DNA of 64,000 bases from Bagarius yarrelli (GCA_005784505.1 VCAZ01000226.1:1-64000); one strand, 5' to 3'. Counted from the stretch's first letter, positions 36,151-49,110 are shown. Notes: generated from the letters alone by a model not told the origin. Numbers and translations are program-made.

Positions 36151-36404
36151 TTCTGTCAAATAAATCCTGTGTCGACTTATCCAGTCACCACAGGCATTCA
36201 GAGATCCACCTAAAAGAAGTGATTCAACTCATTCACTAGTGAAATTTTCTTTTAACTTATATCTTTATGGCTGATGACAACTGTTGAAAATGAAACAAAA
36301 ATCCTGTATCAACACATATCAACTATCTTATAGTATCAACATATTATAATATTTTATAGAATATAATAGAATGGATTATATAATATAGATGTAGAATTCT
36401 CCAA

Positions 36405-36530
36405 CTTCGGAGAAAAGTGGAGAAAAGTAATAGAATATATAGATATTAGACTTGCTGAGATTCATTTATGCTTGGGGCCCCTTCGGAGAAAAGTGTGTTT
36501 CATTTATGCACTTGGGGGGACTTGGTGGGC
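36405..36530. repeat. Local direct duplication
   Basis: CTTCGGAGAAAAGTG occurs at about 36405 and 36482, and TTCATTTATGC(A)CTTGGGG occurs at about 36462 and 36500, so a block of roughly 40-75 bp has been copied and partly rearranged. Confidence 0.6.
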
Positions 36531-37615
36531 CCCTTTTGCACATATTACTTTGTCGATGCGGTCTGGCATGAAGGCCATCAGCCTGTGGCACTGCCTCCCC
36601 ATGATATTCTCCTTTTTTAAGATGTACCTGCATATTAATTTCCTATTCTCCGTATACGGCTCAAGGAGACAAAAGTATCACTAAAAACCCCGTCATTCTG
36701 TTAGTCGTGGGTTTAACGCTGTCTCTGCAAAGGCACTTTGAGATGGTAGAGGCGGTTGCTATGCAACTCCTATTCTTCCATCGCCATGGGGATCGAGGGG
36801 CAAGCAAATAAGCAGAAGAAGGATGGATGCAGGTGAATCCTAGTTTAAGGCACCACTGGCTGCAGTGCAGCACTTAACATCAGCGTACCATTAGCGCTGA
36901 CCTTCACTGACACTGAGCAAGTCATTTAGATGTTTAACATGGTAGTAATGATGACCGTTTCAGTCTTCTACTTATTCTGTAGCCATGTCCCTTTTAAAAA
37001 CCTCTAAAAAAAAAGGAGTCGGTTCTTTCCCAAAGAACTCATCACATACATGCATACAGCTCTAATCTGCCACTTTAAGGGTACTTCAAAGGGAAAAAAA
37101 CAGGATCGGCTGTGGCTCAGACTACGTATGTGTGAACAAATGTACACTAGGAAATAGCACAAGTTTGGTCACGTCCTAAATCACATATCGCACGTATTAG
37201 TATATATTTAAAAGTATTTAGACTGTACACACTTGTACAAGTGGTGTGTGTGGTGTACAATCCCATCTGATGTGTTTAATAAATATTTAACACACTATGT
37301 ATTCGAGCAGTGTGAGTGCATGGAGTGAGTTGCATGGAGTGCCTACATGCAATTCCGATATAAAGCACTAGAGGGTGGAAGTGATCCAATTTTTGACTTC
37401 GTACACACCCCCAAACCTGTAAACTTGAATGCGCTGGTGTATGGATGACTTGCATCTATGAAAATTTTCACATAAACTTGATTTGATGTGTGTGTGTGTG
37501 TGTGTGTAACACAACTGACCTGTGATCAGTGTTTCTTTGTTTTAAACCTGGCCTGTCCAGTGCAGCTGTGCCTAAGCTGTTTCGTTATTGCCATCTGTGC
37601 CATAACATGGGCGCG

Positions 37616-37645
37616 CACACACACACGCACACACACACACACCTG
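37616..37645. repeat. (CA)n microsatellite with CG interruptions
   Basis: A CACACACG-type array; a similar array lies near 37747-37768. Confidence 0.85.
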
Positions 37646-38130
37646 AGCAGAAGTCTCTGATCTGCATCTAATGACACACCTGAATCAAAAGTGTTGTGAA
37701 GAGAAACAAAAGCTCTGTTCTGTGTGTATGTGTAGCAAAAAGCATCGCACACACACGCACACACACGGACTATTAACTTATCTATTATGCATGAAACAGA
37801 ATTGCATTTATTTTAAGTTATTTATTATCTTCAGTTACTGTTATAGAAGGACGGCATCCTCGGTCGCGCCCTCAACCAATAATCATGCATGTAAACATTA
37901 AAACCGTCCGTTCAGAGGTACGTGTGTGTGCGCGTGCGTGTGTGTGATCGTGATCAGTTTCTCTGCAGCAGCGGAGTTGCATGCGTGATTTACGCCTGGT
38001 ATAAAAACACACTTGAAGCTTGTTGTGTTTGTGTGAAGGTTTCTCTCTGAAGCAGCTTGTGTATAAATGATTCATATTCACCTGAAAATTTAAACACTCT
38101 TTCCTCCTACAGCAGTCCACAAGGACGCCC

Positions 38131-38132
<2 letters not shown>

Positions 38133-38210
<78 letters not shown>
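38133..38210. repeat. (TA)n(TG)n compound microsatellite
   Basis: Two TA runs separated by a single G/TA interruption pass into about nine TG units. The TA part can form a cruciform. Confidence 0.95.
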
Positions 38211-39214
38211 CTGATGTAATATCCTTGAGGCAGCTCAGCATACATACAAATATCCCAATAACTCACTTTCTCGTGTGTGTGTGTTGGCTGGAACTTAAAT
38301 AACTAGTCTGTACATCCGCTTATGTCCATTTGTTAAAAGTGCTATGCAAATAAAAATGAGTTAAATTAAAAGTAGAAGCCCGATAGCGCGTAAATGCTGT
38401 GCGAATTAGCATTACACTGAAAAGGTTGTGCCAAATTACATGCTAATTAGCATATCACTATCTCAATCAGATCAATTTTATCTAGATTCTTTAGAAGCGC
38501 AGTCGATGCACCAAGCTTTAAATTTAGCGTGACTCGAGTAACACGTGTAACACAGGTTGGGCACATCTTGATTTGTCAGCTCGCGGGGTGGGATTCAGGA
38601 TGCCCCATGCACTATTTTTGGATGATTACAGTGAAGAGTTTCAGCAGCGTTTCCCGCTGTCTTCCCTGTTCAGCAAACAAACTTTATTTCACATCAGTTT
38701 GTTCTGAATGGCAAAAAAACCCCAACAAAAACAGCTGACCAGGATTGGTGTGGTCCAAGTGCTAATAGAGCTGAGTCACTAAACTGAGTCACGAGCTGAA
38801 AATGGAAGTACAGAAGCAGTAAGTCATCAGGCCTTGAGGCAGTGTTTGGATAACACACCATATGGAGGCATGCGTGTTGTTTTGTCAGTTTACAGTGTGA
38901 TTTTTCGTTGCCTGTGGTGGACTCGGGAATGGGTTTCCTACACAATTCTATTGCTTTGCATTCTACACACAGGCTAACACTTTTTCGCTAATGATTCTAA
39001 AAATCTGTTGTACCACGCACCCTAACACTCTGTGTTCTTCTGGCCCCAGTAATCCCTCTCCCTTGTGCTAGGTTTTCAACCTGTTATAAACGGTTCTAAT
39101 ATATTCTATGTCAAAACTCGTGTTGAAAGTCTTTCAAACGCTTTCACCACAAACGGGAAGCGACCTCACTTGGTCATCTAAGGTCTATGGCCAGATAGGC
39201 TCCTATCCCAAATT

Positions 39215-39380
39215 CATTGCTATTGGTCAGGGGTTAAACTGGGGCAGAAAGCAAGTGTCTGAATTCCTGAGGTGGGGGAGTGAGAAGAGCTTTAGAAAAA
39301 AAGAGCAGCTGCCAGGGGCACTGCTGACATCACACCCTTGGATATTTTAAAAGAGTATGCGGTTCTAGCTTTGGGCACAG
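39215..39380 (+). promoter_or_regulatory. Candidate internal TATA/CCAAT promoter
   Basis: An inverted CCAAT box (CTATTGGTCAG, core ATTGG at 39222-39226) lies about 120 bp upstream of a TATA-like box TATTTTAAAAG at 39343-39353. A start site would be expected near 39370-39385. CCAGATAGG, which is CArG- or GATA-like, lies at about 39191. In contrast to the CpG-rich promoter at 5.2 kb, this region has no CpG enrichment, which fits a regulated or tissue-restricted promoter. The prediction comes from motif spacing plus the coding exon immediately downstream. Confidence 0.5.
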
Positions 39381-39538
39381 AGGCTTGACTGGGTTAGTCC
39401 TTGGGTTGTTGAAGTCAACAAGAAGATCAGAGTTCTCCATGCTGCATCATCTCAACATTAATATTTAAGATAAAGACCACAGACTGTTTTTATTTCTCTT
39501 TCGGGATATGAGCTGCTAGTTCTCTGGACTACTTGGTG
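39375..39538 (+). other. Presumed 5' UTR with two short upstream ORFs
   Basis: The interval between the expected start site and ATG 39539 holds two small ORFs: ATG at 39439 ending with TAA at 39466-39468, and ATG at 39508 ending with TAG at 39517-39519. Neither overlaps the main frame, so reinitiation at 39539 is possible. Confidence 0.4.
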
Positions 39539-39763
39539 ATGCTCCGCCATTGCCCCATCCCAAGATTTTCTTCCATCAGCAACTACAAGAAAAAGAAAAT
39601 GGCCAAGTATTTGCCCAAGGAGAAGGCTCCCCAGGCTTCACTGGAGAGCCTGGCACTGGAGGTTTTGGACTCCAAGGAAGTGGCCAAAGAGCCTTCACAG
39701 AAAGTGTTGAAGATATTCAGCATTAATATTATCACACAGGGTCTGCCTTTCTGCCGCAGACGG
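39539..39763 (+). CDS. First coding exon, 75 codons, protein unknown
   Basis: ATG at 39539 follows an in-frame TGA about 30 bases upstream and opens a frame that runs through a strong splice donor, CGG|GTGAGT, after codon 75. The peptide begins MLRHCPIPRFSSISNYKKKK, has a second Met after the four-Lys run, and ends in a Cys followed by three Arg. It contains a Lys/Glu/Ser-rich middle (KEKAPQASLESLALEVLDSK) and a more hydrophobic end (KVLKIFSINIITQGLPF). The codon at the donor is complete (phase 0), matching the phase of the 34425 donor, so this can serve as an alternative first exon of the same gene. Two short upstream ORFs, 39439-39468 (nine codons plus stop) and 39508-39519 (three codons plus stop), precede it. 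It has no signal peptide or recognised domain. It might instead be the first exon of a separate gene. Confidence 0.6.
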
Positions 39764-42318
39764 GTGAGTCTTTGAGTCGGTGGTGTGTTGAGTAGGTCAA
39801 TGTGGCAGCCATTTTGTTCGGACATCTGTTCGATATGGTTCAACTTTATTAAATATCGTAAAGAGGTGCACTAAAGAAGTCTTATTTAATTAAATACGTA
39901 TAGATTCCTGATTAAAGTAGATCCTTTATTAAGTGAGCGGATGATCCTGATTGGTCATTATTATATACTGTATATTCCCATGACGGAATTTCTTTGTCAA
40001 ACACATGGTAATAAAGCTTATTGTCAGACATATGAAGCTGCAGGAATAGTAAGCTGAGCAATCGAGCATTTCCAGCGTTTCTTGAAATATGACTCATGCT
40101 TCCACCTCCGGTCTCGTTGTCCCTGTCGTGTACAACGCCAGTGGTATGGCCAATTCAGCAGACTGAATTAGAAGTTGTCACTATGTCCTGCACTGCTGTC
40201 ATTTTAATGGCACTTGCAAAGTCCTTTACAGACGGTTTGGCTAAGACAGACCGCCATGTTCGTGTAGGCACAATTAGGTACATTAGGATACCTTGTTTAA
40301 AGTTGATGCTTTAGTTACAAAGCACTTGCTGTCACTCGTTAGCTGTCACGTGCAGTACCATGCATTTAGGATGCAAACAAATGACCTTCAAAAGTAGGGC
40401 TGTGTATTGGCAAAGGCCTTACGATATTATACGTATGTTGGATAGTATATGTTGCAATAGAATATATATTGCAATACTTATTAAAAAAAACAGTAGAGTT
40501 AAACAAATGAATACAAATACAAAACTGAGGCGCCCTTATTTTTTCCCGCTATGCTTGCTCATGAAACAGTGGCCATATGTGTCGACAAAGGCGACAACTA
40601 CAGGAGAGGATTTTAAAAAAATCGTAGAAAGAGGGAAAAAATTAGCTGTATTAATGCAAAATAAATGGATCTGTTGGATCGTATGAAGCGACCAGCGCCG
40701 AAGAGTCCTAACGGAGTGCTTATAATTGTCGCAATTTTATATTACCATTGGCCTCATGAGCACAATGGCGAGCGCTCTTCCATCATGTTCGGTCAGCCTG
40801 AACATGGTGTACCCAGTGCCCCTCTGAGAAATCTCTACCATTCTCTGGGGCTCATTCGAGAACGAGCTTTATATAGTTTCGCACAATGTGGCGAGGCCGT
40901 GCGCCATTAATCAGTAATATCTACTATTGTGTTTGTTCTCTTACAGTAATACCTAAAAAGAGAAAGAGCTGGACTGTAGAGTCAGACCAATTAACAGTGT
41001 CTAATCTCATCCCTTTACGTTTACCATCTGGAAACACACCAGTCTCATGGATGATTTGCGAGACAACTGACGCCTCTTTTAAAGTATATTTGTGTCACGG
41101 CTCGACAGAGAATTCGATCACGTGTTCGTTATTTTAGGATCCAGACATTTTTGTTGTATTAATGTTGGTGTCAGCGAACGCGATTAACCTTGAATTAGTA
41201 TCCCAGAAGGTGGATGAAAATTGGCTGCTTTAATTATTAACCGTTTTTTTCCCCCCGCATTTTGTTAATGTCCACTAAACCCTTTGGTACTTGTTCTTGT
41301 ATAGCTTTTAACAAAGCATTCACAAAAGTCTTGATATTTTGAGAAGTCCTAATATTTTTATTAGCATTATCATTCACCAAATATGAAGTTTTTGGACATT
41401 TCCAGCAGAACCCAAAGTAGAGCCTGAATCCCTAAATAACCAGACTTGAGTCTCTGTGAAAGATTTGTGTAGAAGTTGGTCTCCAGCATGAAACTCCCAG
41501 TGTGCCGACATCTTGAGGAGTAAACCCTGCGTTTCCAAGCAGAGGATAATATAATTAGATTCTAACCTTTTGAAGCAAGCTTAAAATTTATACTCTAATG
41601 CAAATATTACATAAGAATTATCCTCTAAAATATCCTTGTCTTTGCTCTGTAGTCTAGCTCAATGTTTAAGATGCAACGTCCTTCTGACGTCTGCTTTCTT
41701 CTTGCCGACCAAAACCTGGACAGGATTTTGGTAAAGGAATTCTTCTCTACGACTGTTATCAAAGTGTTGACTAACTTCACAGGCACCAGCTGCCTCCACC
41801 GAATGGAATAGTTTGAATTTCTCTTGGTCTCCCTGGGCTGATAAAAGTGGGATTCTTAGAGCTTCTGCAGCCCAAGTTCATTCCTCACAATCCACTGAGC
41901 TTCAAGAAGTCGACCCTGTCTTTCCTCAAGCTTAGGGAGAAATGCAAACCAGCTCAGAGGTCATCATTCATTTGCTTCTTCCCAAAATTCACTATGACAT
42001 TTGGGTCAATTATTGATTAAGGGAGCTTTTACATGTGGCTTGAATCTTGGGCTGGGACGGTATTATGGTTTATATTGTTACTGCAGAATTCGTTTTCCTA
42101 TGTAAGATCCAAGTTCATATTTTTATATATTTTATCAAGGCCCAAATAAAAGAAAAAAGTAATCCTAAAAAGTCATTTTTATTTCTTAATCTTGATTCAG
42201 TGCAACGGTTTGGTTTTGGAGGGAAGGGGTTTCAAAATTAAACTTCAACAGGAGGATAATAAATGGGTTAAATGTAATCTGCTTTAAATAAGGGGTGTCT
42301 GGAGATATGTGGATATGG
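39764..42318. other. Presumed intron, no further exon recognised
   Basis: Holds a hAT-like repeat at 40396-40530 and otherwise no named element. A good acceptor (TTTGTTCTCTTACAG) at 40946 opens a 63-codon frame to TAG near 41137, but nothing else supports it as an exon. Confidence 0.5.
40396..40530. mobile_element. hAT-like repeat fragment ('GGGCTGTGTATTGG' type)
   Basis: AGGGCTGTGTATTGGCAAAG, then iterated near-palindromic words on ATATTATACGTATG and GCAATAGAATATATATTGCA, follow a fish repeat whose end reads GGGCTGTGTATTGG and then repeats GATACGATA-like words. The other end was not found. Confidence 0.5.
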
Positions 42319-42497
42319 GGAAGTGGTAGCACAGTGCTGCATTGCTAATTGGAAGATTTAGGGGGTTAATTCCCATCCCCAACAGGTTGCCACTGCTGGG
42401 CCCCTGAGAAAGGCCCTTAATCCACAATTGCTTAGTTGTATAAGAGACAAGTGTAAGTCGTTCTGAATAAGGGTGTCTACCAAATGACGTAAATGCA
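42319..42497 (+). mobile_element. tRNA-derived SINE copy
   Basis: Plus-strand copy: head GGGGAAGTGGTAGCACAGTG, B-box-like region, then CACTGCTGGGCCCCTGAG, AAGGCCCTTAATCCACAATTG, CAGTTGTATAAGAG-like wording, and tail GTAAGTCGTTCTGAATAAGG followed by GTGTCTACCAAATGACGTAAATG. It is nearly full length and lies in the opposite orientation to most other copies here. Confidence 0.85.
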
Positions 42498-45400
42498 TCT
42501 GCAAAATTCTGTGAATGCAAAAAGTTCGGCCTAAAGAGAATTTTTCACCAAATGCCCCACGCTTAATCAAAAAACCTGTAATGTAGTGAGTGAAGGTTAT
42601 ATCAAAATATGCAATTGCCTCAAAATTTAGAGTCAGACCTACCTCCATAAACACAGTTATCTCAAATTGTCTTTGTCCTCCCGTGTCCCAGTCAGGCAGA
42701 ATGGACACCAGTTTTTTGGCTATGCTCGTTTAGTCCAATTGAAAGTAGGTTCTCTTGAGAACAAATTTGAGATCATGTATCATGTTTTTTTTGAGGTAAG
42801 AGCATCGTTCAGTTCAATTGAGGACAGAACTGAGGCTGTCTCAATGTCCAGCAATCCAGTTAAATTCAATTTAATAATTTCACTTTTCTAATAAGACCAA
42901 AAACTGCAGCTTGAGCAATCATTCTTTAGTTTTGGAAACCTGTCTGCCACAGAAAAGAGAAACGGATGCAAAAAAAGGCTAAATGGCAAATCATCGTTCA
43001 TGTCTTTACCGTCTGCATTTGGCCGAATCGCTTTCCCCCGTGCTCGTTGAAAGTTTGTGCTGTTGCCCAAAGCATGTTCAGGAATGGACAACAGGTTTAG
43101 CAGCATTGCCCTCTAGGCCATATTGGTTTCCTCTCCCACCCAGTCATGGCATTTGGGTAAAATGATCCAGTCCTGCCCATTTCAACTATGCCACAGGCAC
43201 ACTCACCATCCCAAGCTATTTACACCTATAGCTCCCCTTGTTGTTCACTAATCCTAAGCCTAAAGCAGTTGAAGTTCAGTTTCAGGGGGTTTTAGGATGA
43301 AGAGTAATGGGGTGCAGAGTGAACCCACACTCTGTGATTGAATCACTGGCTTCACAGTCCTGTTGGAATTCTCTAGTACTTAGAACACATTTTATGGCTT
43401 GGTCATTTGTGATCTTAATTTACCAACTTGTTCACCTAATTAATAAACTGCTTTATAAGTAGATCAACATTTATTGTTTATTTATTGTAAATTTCAATTG
43501 AAATTTATTCACAATAGAACATCGATAACATAAATGTTTAAACAGTGAATTTGAAATGAGATCATTGTTTGTATAAAATTGTAAAACTTCTCAGTTCTAA
43601 ATAAGTAACAAAAAAAAAGATTTTGTACTAAACTTTAAAAATAATTTCTTAATATTTATTTAAAAATGTAAGTTGCTTCTTTGCAAGTCGGTTATCACAT
43701 GACGTACGGTGATATCGTAATGTAATTAGTATTTTTCAGTGATTAAAAAAACAGAGTGTAACTTGGGTTATTATAAAATAAAACGTGCAGTGTTTAATTG
43801 AAAGGAGATTAATAAATGGTGGAAATGGTTTTGATGATCTTATGATGAGTGTTTTTTCATCACTCATTTACAAATTAAAAAAGTAGAAAAGTGATTAATT
43901 AACAAGTAAAAACAACTTTTAATAAAGTGGCTTTTTGTAATTAAATCCTAAGTAATAACGAAATTACAAAGATTACACAATGAAAAGAGTTCCATAAAAC
44001 GGTGATGACTTTGGACTAAAACTTGCATTTTTTGCATTGCATTTTTATGCAAACAAGCCAGTAAGTCCTGTTTTCTATCTAAAATTATATTTTGTTTTAT
44101 TTTCATTGTAAAATAAGTGAAGTTTTAGCAGGATAAACCCCAAGTTCTTCATGTAGCAGGTTTGCTCAGATAAATTCCTGACATTGCAGCATCATCAAAC
44201 ATTCAGTGTCTCCTGAGAATAGAGTTTTTTTTAATGGAAGACTTCCAGAACTATAAACAAACACAATGCACGATTGCACACTGTTGCAGTTGAGGGTCTT
44301 CATGTCTTTTGTTAGTTTTGAGCGCCGTCTGTGTTCTTCGCCCATGTGAATCTGTGCATATAAATGCTGGCATGCAGTAGCTTGTAGTCACAAGTCACGG
44401 TGTACGTGTGCATGGATATTTCTGCCACAAGCAACCCGAGGCACCTCAAAAGCCTGAAGCCTTTGGCTCGGTGTGTCAATCATGTGTCTTGAGCAGGAGG
44501 GGAAGAAACAACTTCTCATGCACATTTCGTAGATGTTTTTAGAGGTTCATGCTTTGATCCAGGATTCTTGCTCAGGTTTTGAGATGTGAGCGTGTTCGCC
44601 TGCATTTGATTTTTACCACTATCTTGTTAAATTCATCTCAAAGTTTCCAGATTTCAGTTCCAAATTAAATAACTAATGCATTTAAGTCTAATGATTCGTA
44701 ACACACTTCTCTCTCTAGGGTTCCTTAATTGCTCCTAGGGGTTTCTGCCATATTTAAGATTCCAGAAGCTTCATGCTCATCGTGAGGAGAAGGCAAAGTG
44801 CCTGAGGTGGTGGAGAAATATTTCTGAAGCTGAAGTAATGCAGTTGACTGTGAGGCTTGGAAAGCTTGTGGAATTTTGCTTATTGTTTTTTAAACAATTT
44901 TTGTGCTAACCAGCTAAAGAAAACCTTCAGTTTATTTTTCCTGAATTAGGATGTTAAGACTTTTGAGCGTGTTATAAACAAGGGCTTGCTTGTTCTTCTC
45001 TGGAGAGCATGGCTTAATGTCAGCAAGTTGCAAAAAATTTCCCTGACTGTGCAGGGTCAACAGCTGTTGGAAAGACATGTTTTACTTTCCATGTAAGCGC
45101 TTTAGCTTTCAGGAAGTAAAAACAACCTGAATTAATGTTGCCATATACTTGGCAAGTTGTAGCTGGCAAAACCTTGTCATGAAAAATTGTACAAAGAAGA
45201 TTCAGTCTTGTGGTCTGGACACGCGTCAATCCTAAAACAGGAATTTGGGTATGATGGCATGCATGGAAGGAGCATCTACTGTATAGTATTTTATACCAAC
45301 CGAGTAGCCTGATAACCTTTGTTCACCTTCGGATGCTTTCTAAACAGCTGATATGGTCTTTTGGATCCCTGTGCGAGACGTATCGCATGTTCCATACCAC

Positions 45401-47600
45401 TAGAAGAGGGGTGACATGATTCCATCCCCAGCTTCGAATAATGTTTGCCCAAAGTGTCTGACCGACTCAAACCACTTTACAGTCTGGATGCCGACTGTGA
45501 TCAGGACTGCACTAAGGTTTATTTGTAGAAGATGAGGATGTAAATTAAGCAGTTTTGGTTTATTAACCAGTCTGAAATGAGATGCATGAGATTTCTGACC
45601 TTTACCCTAATGTAACACCGAATCAATCCAATGCAGTTGATCCAGTGGGCTATTCTATGTGCTCCCTGTGCCTCACTGACAGCATAGCTGACCTTAAAGG
45701 CTGGGGTCAGCGTCTCATCCAAATGCTGATCAGTTCAGGCGGCTGAATACGATGTAGATACACAAGCCATTTAAGCCCTGCCTCCCACGTGAGTTTTAGA
45801 GTTGCTGACATTTTCCAAAGCGCAGAAGAAACTTGATGGCCTTTTGTGCCGATTCCGGGCTTGGATCCCGACTAAACCCTGATGTGCAAACGGCTCTTTC
45901 TCTTTATGACCAGAAAGTGAAACTGCTGATTTTGAAATTAGACACTTGCTGCCAAGTGGAGCACCTGCTGTGAAGCTGCCAAAAGGCGTTGACATTTCTT
46001 GCTGCGCTTCTGTCGTGGGCGAGAGGCTTCCTCCTCTCTCAGGCATGTGTCACAGGTTCAGCGCATCGTCTAATCACCAGCAGGGGTAACTGAAGAAGAT
46101 CCTGCTGGGCTGAAAATACTCCTGCTTTTTAATCTGCAGAGAGGGCTGGCATTAAGAAGTGACTCAGCGAATGTGAAGCATCTTGTCAGCACCTTATTTT
46201 TCATCGCAGTATTTAAAAAAACTATGCAAGACATACACTTGGAATTAAATTTGTTCAGTCAGGTTCTGGACCTGTAATGCAGAAATAAGTTACAGGGTTT
46301 AAAGGTGTTTTCTTTCGCAATCTCAGCAACACCAAAGGCACCCTTTTGTGAGGTCCTGATTTTGGAGGTCATTTGACAGCCAGCGGTTGTGATGGCAATG
46401 CCTCCTCTTTCGCAGGGAATGCACATGTCGCACGTAAATGTTGTGACTGCTAAGGGTTGAACAGATTTCTGCCTTTTGGCTTCCTCTAGGCTATCACACA
46501 GTCTGACTCCCTTAGCAGCTCTCCAGCACATTAATCATTCCTCTTCGCCTCTCAGTAGATATGAACCTAACTAGACTAAGTGAAAACCCTGTTGTTGTTG
46601 TCTGATATGTAAAGATCTTCAATACATTCGATTTGCTGTGGCATTTTAAGGCACTTTTTCCCCTTTCTCCTGCAAATTGCTTGAATTATATCTTTGTCTG
46701 TGTGAAACCTGAACCCCCCCATATCATTTATTGATGTGTTGCATGTCTCACCAAGCTGCCAGACCATAAAAGTTTTTTTTATTACTTAGTTAGTGATTAA
46801 TGACAATGTTTATGTATCAAGGACTCGCTACCAAGTAACTAGTGCTGGCATCTGGCCCCATGTGGATCATTTTACAGTTTAGCCTATGACAACAAGGTTG
46901 GACCTAGCATGATCAATTATGCCTATTGATCTGAATCTGTCTCAGGGCTCCTGTCTGTTGGCGTTCGATTTTCTCATCAGATTGATTTTCTCGCTTGTTT
47001 GCTAGTCTATTTGCACAAAGCACCAAGCCTTCAGTTACGCCCTTACTTGTACTTTGACCGATTGTCAAACTTTGCCATTTAAAAACTGCTAATTGTGACT
47101 GTCTGATTTTCTATTTAAGGCAAAGGGCACAGCTTTTGGCTGGAAAAGCTATATTCCGATAGAGAAAAACGACAAATAAATTCATATCAGCAAGGTTTAG
47201 ATATTAATGGCTGATCTTACAGGATATCATACGTTTGATCTGCTGAAATCAAATGAGTGGAAAGACGTTTTGACATTTGTCCATTCGAACCCTCTTTTTT
47301 TTTTTAGATCCCTCACTTTCCTAAGGTGATGCTCACCCTAATACCTAAAACGTAGAATTACCCGAAACAGGGTGGGTTTAAAATAAAAAGGAAATACTGA
47401 GCTGTACTAGGTAAGTGAGTAAGTTAGTAAGACTTTTTGTCATGAATTTTTGTCCTTGCCTACCCCAGCCCAGAAAGTTGGGGTCAAAGTGCAAGGTCAA
47501 TCATGATGCTTTGCAGTGAGGTAGCTTGAACTGTGGTCCTTTGATCAACAACCCAGTGCCTCAACGGTTCTGAACCACCACTATCCTTTATATTTTTATT
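42498..47600. other. Non-coding stretch, no gene seen
   Basis: Mostly non-repetitive-looking sequence. Small frames on the minus strand near 45771-46046 and 46259-46531 have no neighbouring splice-site pair or recognisable motif. Conservation cannot be judged from one sequence. Confidence 0.5.
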
Positions 47601-47608
47601 CCATTAGG

Positions 47609-47803
47609 GTGGGGGTGTCTAAACTTGGTCCTGAAGGGCCGGTGTCCTGCAGAGTTTACCTTCAACTTGACTCAACACACCCACCTCTAAGTTTCAAGTA
47701 TACCTAGTAGGATTTTGATTTGGTGGTTCAGGTGTGTTTAATTAGGATTGAAGCTAAACTCTGCAGGACACCGGGCCTCCAGGATTGAGATTGTACACCC
47801 CTG
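47609..47803. mobile_element. Second, diverged copy of the palindromic hAT-type MITE
   Basis: GGGGGTGTCTAAACTTGGTC, then GGCCGGTGTCCTGCAGAG, CAAGTATACCTAGTAGG, CTAAACTCTGCAGGACACC and a terminal TACACCCCTG match the body and end of the element at 18736-18929. The left terminus is mutated and no target duplication is evident, so this is an older insertion. Confidence 0.85.
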
Positions 47804-49021
47804 CTTTGATGACATGATATAATTTAAATATATGTTCGAGCAGTTGTCAGTGCACTCGATTTTTAGCAGTCTCTCTTGTCTTGCTTGCTAACGGGCACAA
47901 GTGGCTCCAGAGGATTTGAGATGTAATTTCAGGGGTGCAACCTGATATTAAATTTCCTCCCTAATTTCTCTTTTTGACAGCTTCGTAAAAATATGTGACT
48001 GTTTGAAAACTGCTAATGGTTATCTTTTAATACTAATGTGACTTAGCCTTCAATTCTGCTACATCTCTTGCTAACTTGCTGAGCCCTTCGCTTACAAACG
48101 TGCTTAAGCGGCAATTACTTAAAAATGGAACCGAGTGACTGTTTGGTATATTTATCGGTTTGTCAAGCTCCTCACAGAGACTTGAAGGAAATTGGTTGTT
48201 TGGAAACCCCTAATCACAGTGTGCTTGCTAATCTCTATTTAGCACAGCCTTGTGGTACATCTCTTGCTTATTTGTTGGAGTGGAAAGACTGAACTATAAT
48301 TCCCCCTAAAATGGTATCTCATTTTAAGGATCTGTTAGGAGTGGTTATAGACCAGTAAGTCTGGAAGATATGATAGCAGGTTGAAGTTTGCAGAGAGAAA
48401 GATCCTTCTAATCTAAAGAGTTTATAAATAATGTCTTGCACAACCCGTGGCCTCTGTCTTGTCATGCTGTGGGACTCGGTCTTTTAATTTCTACTCCACA
48501 TCCTGCTCAGGAAAAGTTCTGGGTGTTTTGGAGCGCTAGTCAATTATCACCGTGTCCTAATCGTCATAACCAAACTAAGGTTGCACATCCTTTTAGCTTG
48601 TTGAGGTGACGCTGTTTCACACTGCAGAAAATGTGTTATTTTCCTCAGTTAATAGGACTGTTCATTTCTGTGGAACTTTCTGGTACAGGAACTGCCGTTA
48701 ATTGATGTGGAATTGGCTTGGCAGGTAAAACCCCCTTGTTTCCCATTCCCTTGGCCTTAGTGAAGCTTTTGTACCTCAAGATCAAGAGGTAAATAGTGGA
48801 CTAATTACTCCAATCTAAAGAAATATTGTTTAACATTATTCTAACATATTCTAGGGTTAAATTTTGAATTGTAGCTTAAATTTTAAATTGGGCAAATAAG
48901 GCACAAAAACTTTAGTCAGACCTGCTGGGTGGTAGTATAAAGTGGGTAAAAGTAAAGCAGCACTTGTAAGTTAAGATAACCAAATGAAGGAAATCCAGTC
49001 ATTAAAGGCTTTTATCAATTC

Positions 49022-49110
49022 CCTTTTATTTATCAAGCACATTCAGCAGACTCTTTTATCCAGGGCAACTTACAGAATGCAAAGTACATCATTGTAGGCA
49101 ACTAGCATAA
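49022..49110 (-). mobile_element. SINE tail fragment
   Basis: CATTCAGCAGACTCTTTTATCC and AGGGCAACTTACAGAATGC match the tail portion of the SINE family seen at 51565-51757. The body and head are missing, so the fragment is truncated. Confidence 0.65.

Larger units (their letters stand above)
34426..39200. other. Presumed intron between exon 33678-34425 and the internal promoter
   Basis: No exon is supported. It holds a hAT-like repeat (34797-35060), an AATCGATT-rich segment (about 36055-36150), a local direct duplication near 36405-36530, several CA/TG runs and a TA/TG array at 38133-38210. Confidence 0.5.

Noticed and set aside
40947..41137. Possible terminal exon after TTTGTTCTCTTACAG
   Set aside because: One good acceptor and 63 open codons are not enough; no polyadenylation context, homology or link to upstream exons was seen.
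45771..46531. Two minus-strand frames of about 90 codons
   Set aside because: No splice sites, promoter or recognisable motif; length is within chance expectation for this much sequence.
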